Origin: Gracilibacillus halotolerans
GTDB lineage: Bacteria; Bacillota; Bacilli; Bacillales; Amphibacillaceae
Direction: 5' to 3'
Assembly: GCF_014206945.1 (NCBI RefSeq)
Contig: NZ_JACHON010000020.1
Coordinates: 1 to 48,457, forward strand
Length of the DNA: 48,457 nucleotides
Shown here piece by piece: positions 9,455-17,902 of this stretch (the first letter of the stretch is position 1; the number at the start of each line of letters is the position of its first letter). Below the pieces are notes generated by a model. It was not told the DNA's origin and did no database searches. It saw nothing but the letters and a program-made list of their open reading frames with translations. A program made the translations under genes and the position numbers.

Positions 9455-10417
9455 TTAACCAACAATTCCTGTTCTATTAACACTTTCAACGAAATGACGT
9501 TGAACAAGTAAATAAAGTAGAATCAATGGTAACATCGCTAACAAAATACCCGTATCTTGCACCATGCTTAAGTAGAATGGGTCAACACTTGATGTGGATC
9601 CCTCTAAATAAATGGCTAAATTATGAGGCAAGGATGATAGTTGAGTAGACATGACATCTGCTGAAGTCAAATACGTTGTTGTATAAAAACTGTCATTCCA
9701 TTGCCAAACAAAGGAAAATAACATCACTGTAACAATGGCTGGTTTAGCATTTGGTAACATGATTCGGAAAAATGTTTTTCCAATACTCGCACCGTCAATG
9801 TACGCAGCTTCTTCAATTGCCTTTGGAATACCTCTAAAAAACTGATTGAAAATAAAGATATATAGACCTGCTTTTAATGAGTTGGCTGTAATCGATGTCA
9901 AAATAAATGGCCAATAGGAATCTAGCAGGTTGACCGTGTCACCTGTCAATAAAGGAATAATGCCTCCTAAACTAAAATCTCGTAAATTCATATACATCGG
10001 AATTAAGATAGTCGTAGGTGGGACTAAAATGGTCAAGATAACCCCAGCAAATAATATTTTACTTCCTTTAAATTTCAGTCGGGCGAAGGCATAACCTGCC
10101 AACGCACAGGATGCCGTTGTAAGAATCGTCGTTACTGTTGCTAACACGGTTGTATTAAAAAGTGTATCCCAGTAATTCATAATCGACATCGCACTTTTAA
10201 AATTTTCTAAAGTGAAGTTCTCGGGTATCCAAATGACGATAGGTGAGTATAAATCACTCTGGTGTTTTATAGCTGTTGAAATCTTTTGTAAAATAGGATA
10301 AAGAATCACAAATGATAAACCCGCCATGAGAATAAATCGGACAAACGACCAACTCCAACGTTTCACTTTATCAAACGTGATATATTTTGATATCGTCAAT
10401 GAACTCATCCTTTTCAT
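9455..10417 (-). CDS. carbohydrate ABC permease, LplC/MalG type
   Basis: This 320-aa inner-membrane permease has about six hydrophobic segments and the EAA loop (EEAAYIDGASIGKTFF) that docks on the ATPase. With the permease encoded before it (56 bp gap) it forms the membrane channel of a CUT1 importer, and the 553-aa binding lipoprotein follows. No ATPase gene is present anywhere in this cluster, so a shared MsmK/MsmX-type ATPase encoded elsewhere is expected, as is usual for Gram-positive CUT1 systems. The likely substrate is xylo- or arabinoxylo-oligosaccharides, judged only from the surrounding hydrolases. Confidence 0.92.
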   Translation of the reverse strand: MKRMSSLTISKYITFDKVKRWSWSFVRFILMAGLSFVILYPILQKISTAIKHQSDLYSPIVIWIPENFTLENFKSAMSIMNYWDTLFNTTVLATVTTILTTASCALAGYAFARLKFKGSKILFAGVILTILVPPTTILIPMYMNLRDFSLGGIIPLLTGDTVNLLDSYWPFILTSITANSLKAGLYIFIFNQFFRGIPKAIEEAAYIDGASIGKTFFRIMLPNAKPAIVTVMLFSFVWQWNDSFYTTTYLTSADVMSTQLSSLPHNLAIYLEGSTSSVDPFYLSMVQDTGILLAMLPLILLYLLVQRHFVESVNRTGIVG

Positions 10418-10473
10418 TGGATTTTAAATCTACTAATCATTAAATACCTCTACTTCTATTTCTTGATATACGG

Positions 10474-11385
10474 TTATTCTTGGTAGAATACTTTTTTAGA
10501 AATAATATAGGAGCTTACACCTAATATCAGCATAATGGATATAATGTATATCCATGCCATCGCTGAACTTAACCCAAAATTAAATGCATCAAAGCCTGTT
10601 TCCAAAATTAAATCTGTTACTGGACTTCTAGCGAAAGAATCAATGATTGTATAAACTAAGTTCACAAGAATAAGAGGGCTAACCATTGGTAACGTAATTT
10701 TCCAGAAGGCTTCATATCCTGTCGCACCTTCCATTTTTGCTGCTTCATAGACCGAGTAAGAAATCGTTTGGATACCTGCTAAGAAAATTAAGATTTGCAC
10801 ACCTGATAGACTAACAATTTCATAGATTCGTGCAACAGACCCCGTTAAATACTCGACAATGATTGGATAAACTCCCGCACCTAGCATTATTCTCTCTAAT
10901 TCAAAAGCTCGTAATCCCCCAGATTCTCCACCTGTCGCTTGCTGCTGATTAATAGCTTGCACAAGACTCTCCGCCTCTAGGCTAATAATGACCCCAGATG
11001 CTAGAATAACAGGGAGAAAGAAGATAGACCGGGCCAATGATCTTCCAAGAAACTGCTGATTTAAGATGACTGCTACAAACAAACTAAAAATTAAAATGAG
11101 TGGCACATCGATGACAATATCCATAATGGATTCTAGTAGCTGTCGGTTAAAGTTTGGGTTTACAAGAAGCGCTTCTACATAATTAGATAGCCCTACGAAA
11201 GTTGTTTGAATACCTGATGAACTTGCTTCTACTTTGCTAAAACTATAACGGAAAGACGTTATCAATGGAGCTAAGAAAAACAATAGAAAACCTAACAACC
11301 ATGGCGAAACAAATAAGAACCCCCAGAGCGCTTTTTGCCCTTCGTATGACCGCAGTGACTTCGTTAATTTCCCCATGACCTTCAT
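10474..11385 (-). CDS. carbohydrate ABC permease, LplB/UgpA type
   Basis: This 303-aa permease has six hydrophobic segments and a recognisable EAA loop (YEAAKMEGATGYEAFWK). It partners the next permease. Its start overlaps the stop of the DUF5696-like gene in an ATGA, so translation of the two is coupled. This ties the DUF5696 protein to this importer. A loop of about 50 residues rich in Gln, Gly and Glu, between about 140 and 175 (QQQATGGESGG), sits between membrane segments and is longer than in typical family members. Confidence 0.9.
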   Translation of the reverse strand: MKVMGKLTKSLRSYEGQKALWGFLFVSPWLLGFLLFFLAPLITSFRYSFSKVEASSSGIQTTFVGLSNYVEALLVNPNFNRQLLESIMDIVIDVPLILIFSLFVAVILNQQFLGRSLARSIFFLPVILASGVIISLEAESLVQAINQQQATGGESGGLRAFELERIMLGAGVYPIIVEYLTGSVARIYEIVSLSGVQILIFLAGIQTISYSVYEAAKMEGATGYEAFWKITLPMVSPLILVNLVYTIIDSFARSPVTDLILETGFDAFNFGLSSAMAWIYIISIMLILGVSSYIISKKVFYQE

Positions 11386-13931
11386 CTATCTCCACCACCC
11401 GTTAAGTAACCTTGAGGTTCAATCGTTTGACCATTGATAGTGACTGGCTCAAGCCCGTAATTGACAATCACATAAACACCGTTATCATAAATAGTTTGAT
11501 AGACATTTTCCTCAATACTTTCATGGGAGCGAATGGTTTCACCTTCCACTTGCTTCAACACTTCATTCACTTCATGGTAGATTTCTACTGCTCGTTCCAT
11601 CCATCGTTCATAATTGACGGCATATAAATGGTCAAAGTTCGTATTTTTCAGTTCATCATTCGATTCATAAATCCATTGAAAGTTAATATTCGAGCCATAC
11701 TCGAGAGCATTTAAAATATAATCTTGGTCATTTAAATAAGTGGATAAGTTAAAAGGAGCTGTCGCATAATCAACATAACCACGTAAAACCATTTGATAAA
11801 AAGGAATAGCTTCATCTTGAATCTTGAATCCTGTATGTCCTAGTGGAACATTGATAACGTCTGTGAGATACGCTAAGGAATACATATTTCCACCATGAGC
11901 CATTAATTCTAAGTTTTGCTCGCGAAGTGATTCTAATGCTTGAACCGATACCTCTTCTGATTCGAATCGATCAATTTGTTCATTTCTTCTAAAATCACTA
12001 TTCAAGACATCCGCTAAGTCTCGTAATGTAATACCAGTTGTATTAAGTGGAACGAAATCTTCTATAAACTGCTGAGTATAGTCCTCTACAAATCGTGGTG
12101 ATAACGAATATTGTGGATCTTTTGATCGATCTCTTCTATCTAATGCCCGATTGACTGGATACGTCGTCGTAGGTAAATTGGTTAGAGTTCTTGATGCCTC
12201 TGTTCTTGCCTTAAATCCTGAATCATTATGCACTTGTAATAAAGCTGTTTCTGGATAAACACGGATTCCTCGCTCATCGGCATATTCAATGAAATTTTCA
12301 AAATCATTTTTCCCACCTAGAGCTCGATCTACTTTTATCTCAGATGGAACGCGATGATTCATCCCTTTATTAAACCATCCAATATAATTTACTTTGAGAT
12401 GATTCACTTCATGCTCCATCAGTTGATTGAGGATTTCCTCGGCTTGTTCAAACGTCGTTAATGGTTGTATTGATTGATATGGGACCCCTGCAAAATGTTG
12501 TTGCTTATTAATACTACCTATTAATTGAACATAGAATGGGATATCTTCAGACTGACGTGTAAGGTGATTATCTCGTAGTAAGCCTTTTTCTACTAAGTAT
12601 TGTTGATAGTAATGTGCCATACCACTGTAATTAGCCGATTCATCCGTTAAAAAGACGTACCTCACCGCAAAATCTGATTTCATTTTTTCTTCTTGGAATC
12701 GAGGTAAAGATCGTTCTTGATCTTCTGCCTGCAAAGAAACGTCATCTTTATTAATCAAGGTAAAGCTTGGATAAACGAAATTATAACTGTTTAGTCGGCC
12801 ACTTACATCGGCACTTATCGTTGCACTAGCCGCACCTTCCTCGATTATCCCTAACATTGCTGAATCTTCTTTTATCAGACCAAACACGGGGAGTCGGATT
12901 ATTTCATTCGTTCGCACATCATCATTTTGAAGTAGAGCCAAATCTTGACCATATACCGACTGTTGATAGGAAGGAACATTTGTCTTCCCATTATTAAAAT
13001 GGATTAACGCGCCTGCCCCATCTGGAACAAATATAGATCCTTCTTCTTCTGTCCCAGCCGCTCCAAAGAATCGTAAGAATGAAATATTATGAACGGGAAA
13101 ATCTGTAGAGTAATAGATTTCTTTTGTAGGGACGGTCACTAGTAAACTATCATCTTCTAACTTATATTCTACCGTTGCGACAAATACACGGTTCTCTTCA
13201 TTCTCCTGAGTAAAATTTAATTCCTGCATGTCACGTTCAAGATCTTCCTCTGTATAACCAGCATCTTCAAATGCTTGAAACGCACGCTCTAACTGCATTC
13301 CTGTTAATGCACCGTCATTTCTTTCGTAAATACCTGTTTCTGCATTCTCTCGATAGGCAATAATTAGTGCTCGTTGCCCTGTTCCGTCCAGACGGCTAGA
13401 TAATTCTTCAAAGCGCTCGGGACTTAACATAAGTGGAAGATCTGCTGCTGAGGCTTGAGTTGTTCCAAACTGATAATGTACTTTTACTCCATCTTCTATT
13501 GCTTCGATATTAAATTGTTCATAAGCTATACTATCCGAATAGGAGTTCATATTACTCATTTGTCCAAAGTTATTATAGAAACTAAGGTGCAATTGTGAAG
13601 ATAGAATATCACTATTAACACCAGATGCAATTGGATCCTGATCTCGATCTGGCGGGTTACTGTACCAAATTTCATCATTTTCCGTATTAATGACGGCAAT
13701 ATCCGCTGTTTCTTGATCGACAAATAATTGCAAAAAATCATTCTCGGCAATTCCTATCATTCCTTCTAATCGACGATCAACAAAGGCTGCTTGTAGAGGT
13801 TTTTCCTGCTTTACTTCTATTTCTGAAACATCTTCTTCTACATTATCCGCCGTACTCGATTGGGAACAGCCTGATACTAGAATCGTCACTAGAAACAAAG
13901 CAAGTAGGCTTTTTATCATGACTTTGTTCAT
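11382..13931 (-). CDS. DUF5696-like lipoprotein, putative glycosidase
   Basis: This 849-aa secreted lipoprotein (lipobox VSGC, Cys22) has an N-terminal beta-rich part (about 35-440) followed by what looks like a TIM barrel (about 450-790). Evidence for the barrel is the alternation of hydrophobic strands such as VNHLKVNYIGW, GIRVYPETALL, GITLRDLADVL and LELMAHGGNMYSL, with acidic residues at strand ends. A small C-terminal sandwich (YDNGVYVIVNYG) follows. This resembles glycoside hydrolases that carry a beta-sandwich before the barrel, but I cannot assign a CAZy family or name the catalytic acids with confidence. The ATGA overlap with the following permease, and its place between two importers, suggest that it processes the transported glycan at the cell surface. 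Confidence 0.75.
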   Translation of the reverse strand: MNKVMIKSLLALFLVTILVSGCSQSSTADNVEEDVSEIEVKQEKPLQAAFVDRRLEGMIGIAENDFLQLFVDQETADIAVINTENDEIWYSNPPDRDQDPIASGVNSDILSSQLHLSFYNNFGQMSNMNSYSDSIAYEQFNIEAIEDGVKVHYQFGTTQASAADLPLMLSPERFEELSSRLDGTGQRALIIAYRENAETGIYERNDGALTGMQLERAFQAFEDAGYTEEDLERDMQELNFTQENEENRVFVATVEYKLEDDSLLVTVPTKEIYYSTDFPVHNISFLRFFGAAGTEEEGSIFVPDGAGALIHFNNGKTNVPSYQQSVYGQDLALLQNDDVRTNEIIRLPVFGLIKEDSAMLGIIEEGAASATISADVSGRLNSYNFVYPSFTLINKDDVSLQAEDQERSLPRFQEEKMKSDFAVRYVFLTDESANYSGMAHYYQQYLVEKGLLRDNHLTRQSEDIPFYVQLIGSINKQQHFAGVPYQSIQPLTTFEQAEEILNQLMEHEVNHLKVNYIGWFNKGMNHRVPSEIKVDRALGGKNDFENFIEYADERGIRVYPETALLQVHNDSGFKARTEASRTLTNLPTTTYPVNRALDRRDRSKDPQYSLSPRFVEDYTQQFIEDFVPLNTTGITLRDLADVLNSDFRRNEQIDRFESEEVSVQALESLREQNLELMAHGGNMYSLAYLTDVINVPLGHTGFKIQDEAIPFYQMVLRGYVDYATAPFNLSTYLNDQDYILNALEYGSNINFQWIYESNDELKNTNFDHLYAVNYERWMERAVEIYHEVNEVLKQVEGETIRSHESIEENVYQTIYDNGVYVIVNYGLEPVTINGQTIEPQGYLTGGGDR

Positions 13932-13949
13932 TTTTTGACCCTCCCCCCA

Positions 13950-14576
13950 TTAGTACCTTAAGACGAACTCTCGGTAAATTGTTATTAAAAAGGAACTTAT
14001 TTGTTGAATCAAACTAAAAAACAATAGACTTAGGAAGGCGAGAAAACCCATGGCTATAATAATAAAAAATATGGTTACGGTCGTTTTTGCCGGTGTATAC
14101 TGATGCACCGTCATTGTCCCAACATAGATGAGGAAAACAAACCATATTACAGCAAAACTTTGTGATAAATAATAGAACATCGCTTCTTGATGAGAAAGGA
14201 AATTACTGAGAAATACCCATGGTAGATTAATTACTACGAGTGGGATTAATGCAAAGCATGTTGCGATAAAAATCTCTACAAACTTTCCTTCCCCATCCAT
14301 CAATGTGGTTAATGACCAATTGGCAATACACCAGAATAGGAGCGGAACAACGACATAAACAATTTCCATGATGCTATTCATTTCATCTGGATTATAAATG
14401 TTGACGACAAAACCAGCGTATTGTGTACTTAAGATATTCGTAATGATAAAGGCAATTAAAATAATGAAAGATATGATTAGATTTTCTTTTCGATTTAATT
14501 CATACTTTAATTCCCAAAAGCCTTGAAAAGGACGAACCATTAGTTGAAAAGGGTTTTTTATCATCTCTTTTTGCAA
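13950..14576 (-). CDS. YIP1-family membrane protein
   Basis: This 208-aa protein has five hydrophobic segments (about 32-52, 70-92, 100-125, 135-160 and 170-195) and the layout of bacterial YIP1-domain proteins. The start is TTG directly after the TAA stop of the NHL/TPR gene (TAATTG), with GAGGGTG six bases before it, so the two genes are translationally coupled; the ATG four codons in has no proper spacing. Its biochemical role is unknown. Conservation beside an NHL/TPR protein and ABC permeases suggests a membrane partner of the importer. Confidence 0.75.
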   Translation of the reverse strand: MQKEMIKNPFQLMVRPFQGFWELKYELNRKENLIISFIILIAFIITNILSTQYAGFVVNIYNPDEMNSIMEIVYVVVPLLFWCIANWSLTTLMDGEGKFVEIFIATCFALIPLVVINLPWVFLSNFLSHQEAMFYYLSQSFAVIWFVFLIYVGTMTVHQYTPAKTTVTIFFIIIAMGFLAFLSLLFFSLIQQISSFLITIYREFVLRY

Positions 14577-16031
14577 TTAAAACACCCTCTTTCTTTTTGA
14601 CTTTTTCCGATAAACAGAAAAACCAACCGATAAGGCAATGACAGTGAATATAATTCCCATCATTAAGGAGAAGTTTTCTCTTAACACTTCATTTCGATAT
14701 AATAAGTAAGCTTTAGAATAATTCGCTTGATCAAGGCTCTGTTCAAAGTTGTACATTGCTTCCTCAAATTGATCTTGTCGTAAAAGGGCTTTTCCAATAC
14801 CCGTATAAGCAAATTCTAAGTTTATATTCATGTTGACGATTTCTTCGAACAATGCTTGTGCTCTGTCTTCATCCCCTTGCTCATAGCTTCGAACTGCCTC
14901 ATCGATCGTATGGCCATAGGCGGAGGAATGAAACACTGTAATTTCACCTAGTTCTTGGTCTAAAACGAGGAAGTAGTCCTCAAAACGTTCAATGGCAATC
15001 GGTGTATGAAATTCACCCATCTTATTTCCTAAATTTCCGAAGACATACATGAGAAATCCATCATTGTTATACGTGAAAATTCTACCTCTTCTTGAATCTA
15101 ATACAGAATAAATCCCGTGATCGGCTACAGCGATATCTATTAGTCTCGACGGACCACGACTTCTATCGTAATCTATATCGCCAACTGGATTAAAATAGCC
15201 TTCTCTTCGTAAAATATCATCGCCTCTAGCATTGATTTTTTTAATGACATCATCTGAATCATCAATATTAGTTGCGTAAATAAAACCATCCTCATCTAAA
15301 TCCAGACTCGTAAACTCTGTCGGAACGAACATCACCATTTGACTTCTCTGTTCACGTGTTGCAAACCGGCGCCACAAGTAATCAATCGAATCAACTTGCA
15401 CTCTGTTCGCACCAATAAACGTCGTAAAGTAGCCATCTACCGAAAACTCCATAAATCCATCAAATACACCTTCAGACAGTACGAACGTTCTTCCCGCATC
15501 ATCTACGGCTACTTTTTTCGGACGAAAAGAAAAAGTACTCGTTAACATTTCTGATTCTGGCTCATCTATTATCTTTACTAATTCTTGATTTTCATCTAAA
15601 TGAACCACTCGATTATTACCTGTATCCGCGATGTAAATGTGATTTTCACTCGTTACATAGACACCCTCTGGGCTAGAAAATGATCCTTGTGCTCCTTCGC
15701 CTGAAAAAGAGTCAATGGTGTCCTTGTATTCAAATAACTCATCTAAAATAACAATGCGGTTATTACCTGTATCTGCAATATAAATCTCGTTTTCATCGGA
15801 AACATGCATGTCACTAGGTGTGTTCAAGTTATCAATTCCTAGTTGACTTCCATTGATAATCATCGTAGGTAAGAACGCAGGTGGAGCAGGTACAGCTTCC
15901 TCCCAGAATGAATAGTTGTAAGACGTATGATTATCACTTGCTTGCACAGGTGCTACTTCTATACAAAATGTCGAAAATATAACCAAAGCAACAAGAAGGG
16001 ATAGACAGACTTTTCTTAATCTTTTTAACAT
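14577..16031 (-). CDS. NHL-repeat and TPR protein, membrane-anchored
   Basis: This 484-aa protein has a signal segment (about 8-31), an extracellular beta-propeller with NHL repeats (clear copies near 80-100 and 128-148, IYIADTGNNR), a TPR-like helical part (about 395-450, GKALLRQDQFEEAMYNFEQS) and a C-terminal membrane helix (about 455-475) ending in KKSKRKR. The propeller and TPR therefore sit outside the membrane and could act as a docking scaffold for binding proteins or glycans. It is encoded directly before the YIP1 protein, with no spacer, and 14 bp after the permeases. No enzymatic motif is seen. The function is unknown; a scaffold role is inference. Confidence 0.75.
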   Translation of the reverse strand: MLKRLRKVCLSLLVALVIFSTFCIEVAPVQASDNHTSYNYSFWEEAVPAPPAFLPTMIINGSQLGIDNLNTPSDMHVSDENEIYIADTGNNRIVILDELFEYKDTIDSFSGEGAQGSFSSPEGVYVTSENHIYIADTGNNRVVHLDENQELVKIIDEPESEMLTSTFSFRPKKVAVDDAGRTFVLSEGVFDGFMEFSVDGYFTTFIGANRVQVDSIDYLWRRFATREQRSQMVMFVPTEFTSLDLDEDGFIYATNIDDSDDVIKKINARGDDILRREGYFNPVGDIDYDRSRGPSRLIDIAVADHGIYSVLDSRRGRIFTYNNDGFLMYVFGNLGNKMGEFHTPIAIERFEDYFLVLDQELGEITVFHSSAYGHTIDEAVRSYEQGDEDRAQALFEEIVNMNINLEFAYTGIGKALLRQDQFEEAMYNFEQSLDQANYSKAYLLYRNEVLRENFSLMMGIIFTVIALSVGFSVYRKKSKRKRVF

Positions 16032-16045
16032 GAGTGAACCCCCTT

Positions 16046-16900
16046 CTAATCCTTCATACCTGAACTGGACATTGTTTCAATTACTTTACTTTGTGAAAGT
16101 ATAAATAAGATAATTGGAACGCTCATGAGAATAAGAGCAACGGCAGCTCCAACTCCAGCACGAGCAATACCAGCTTCCGTAATTTGCTCTAACGCATAAT
16201 TTAACGTTTTTAACTCTTCACTATAAATAAAGTTTCCACCTGTTGTTCCCCATAAGATCGGGAATTGCAAAATAAGTAAGGTTAACCATGCAGGCTTTAC
16301 GTTTGGCATCACTATTTTCCAAAAGATACGAAATTCGCTCGCACCATCAATTTTAGCCGCTTCGAGCATCGCATCTGGTAGTTGTTCCATAAACTGTTTC
16401 ATTAAGAACAATCCTAATGGAAAAGCCATTGCTGGAATAATTAATGATAAATACGTATCAATCCAGCCTAAGCCTGACATTACTAAGTAGTTTGGAATCG
16501 CCGTTACATGTGGCGAGAACATTAATGCAAGGATAACGATTTGAAAGATCACTTTGGAACCTGGAAACTTATATTTTGCTAATGGATAAGCAGCCATGGA
16601 GGCAAATATAATATGTCCTCCTGTACCAAAAATGGTAATAATAAATGTATTAAAGAAATACCGAGAAATTGGAACCCATGAATCACCCATTACCGCAACC
16701 AAATCATAAAAGTTATCTAAGGTTGGATTTCGAACAAAAAAACGTGGTGGGAAAATAAAGAGCTCATCTAATGGTTTAAAGGCATTATTGATGGCATAAA
16801 CGAGTGGTATTGCCATAAACAGACCGACCATTGCTAAAAATAAGAATAATAGAATCGTAATCGGCATCGAACGGTTAAGCTGTTTATTAAAGAAACGCAT
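16046..16900 (-). CDS. carbohydrate ABC permease, MalG type
   Basis: This 284-aa permease has six hydrophobic segments and an EAA loop (LEAAKIDGASEFRIFWK). It pairs with the permease encoded one base upstream. The pair probably serves the two binding proteins encoded before it, the 972-aa fusion and the 457-aa lipoprotein, and relies on an ATPase from outside the cluster. Confidence 0.92.
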   Translation of the reverse strand: MRFFNKQLNRSMPITILLFLFLAMVGLFMAIPLVYAINNAFKPLDELFIFPPRFFVRNPTLDNFYDLVAVMGDSWVPISRYFFNTFIITIFGTGGHIIFASMAAYPLAKYKFPGSKVIFQIVILALMFSPHVTAIPNYLVMSGLGWIDTYLSLIIPAMAFPLGLFLMKQFMEQLPDAMLEAAKIDGASEFRIFWKIVMPNVKPAWLTLLILQFPILWGTTGGNFIYSEELKTLNYALEQITEAGIARAGVGAAVALILMSVPIILFILSQSKVIETMSSSGMKD

Positions 16901-16901
16901 G

Positions 16902-17885
16902 TTATGTTCCCACCTTTCTTAGTAATTTTTGAACAACCATGTTCGTACCAACCATTAGTAAGAATAAAACCGTAGCAATGGCAGATGCATAGCCCATTTC
17001 AAATCGAATCGTACCGTAATCCATCAAGTGGGTAACTACTGTATGTGCTGCGTAATTCACACTCGGAAATCCAGCTAGTGCAATAGAGATATCTGCAACG
17101 GCAAAGGATTGCGTAATTTGCATGACCGCACCGAATAATAATTGTGGCTTCATCGATGGTAGGGTAATATACCAAAGCTCTTGCCATCTGTTCCGAATAC
17201 CATCAATCGCTCCTGCTTCAATTAAGGACTTATCAAGAGTTTGAAGTCCCGCAATAAAGGCAAGAAAACTAGTTCCTAAGCTTAACCACAATTGAACTAA
17301 TATCACTACTCCTAACACATACTGTTCATCTCTTAACCATTGAATCGGTTCTAATATAATCCCTAATTCCATCAAGATACCGTTCAGATAACCGTACGTA
17401 TCACCAGAGAAAATAATTAGCCAAATAAAGAACACGTTACCTGCAATCGATGGTGCATAAAAGATAACCGTCATAAAAGCTCTAATCTTCGGTGATAACT
17501 CATTAATAATCCAAGCGAAAATAAAACACGCGATATAACTCACTGGTCCAGTAATAGCTGCAAACAGTAGCGTATTTCTTAATGCTGTCATAAAAACATC
17601 ATCACCTAGAAACAATCTAGAATAGTTATCCCATCCAACGAATTGTGGCATTTCTAACATGTTAAAGGAGAAAAAGCTTAAAACAAACGAAGCAACGACT
17701 GGTACAATCGTAAACAAAAAGAAAATAATCATAAACGGCAGCATCAACAAGTAATAATGCCTAGCTTTTTTCATATCTCGTTTTAAACGTTGCCATTTAT
17801 CTTTCCTTTTTGATTGCTTTCTTGTTGCTTCCTTGATCGGATAGACAATGTCATCTATAGGCTGTTCCATTGATTTTGCTTTCAT
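16902..17885 (-). CDS. carbohydrate ABC permease, UgpA type
   Basis: This 327-aa permease has a basic N-terminal cytoplasmic stretch of about 45 residues (KRKDKWQRLKRDMKKARHYY) before the first membrane helix, then six helices in all. Its EAA loop is IEAGAIDGIRNRWQELWY; glycine replaces the second alanine, and the loop is less canonical than in the other three permeases. It is the first permease after the 972-aa binding-protein fusion (17 bp gap). Confidence 0.9.
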   Translation of the reverse strand: MKAKSMEQPIDDIVYPIKEATRKQSKRKDKWQRLKRDMKKARHYYLLMLPFMIIFFLFTIVPVVASFVLSFFSFNMLEMPQFVGWDNYSRLFLGDDVFMTALRNTLLFAAITGPVSYIACFIFAWIINELSPKIRAFMTVIFYAPSIAGNVFFIWLIIFSGDTYGYLNGILMELGIILEPIQWLRDEQYVLGVVILVQLWLSLGTSFLAFIAGLQTLDKSLIEAGAIDGIRNRWQELWYITLPSMKPQLLFGAVMQITQSFAVADISIALAGFPSVNYAAHTVVTHLMDYGTIRFEMGYASAIATVLFLLMVGTNMVVQKLLRKVGT

Positions 17886-17902
17886 CTACCACACCTCCTA
17901 TC

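Noticed and set aside
11412-11627. 71-aa plus-strand ORF at the end of the DUF5696 gene
   Set aside because: It is antisense to coding sequence, with no ribosome binding site or recognisable features.
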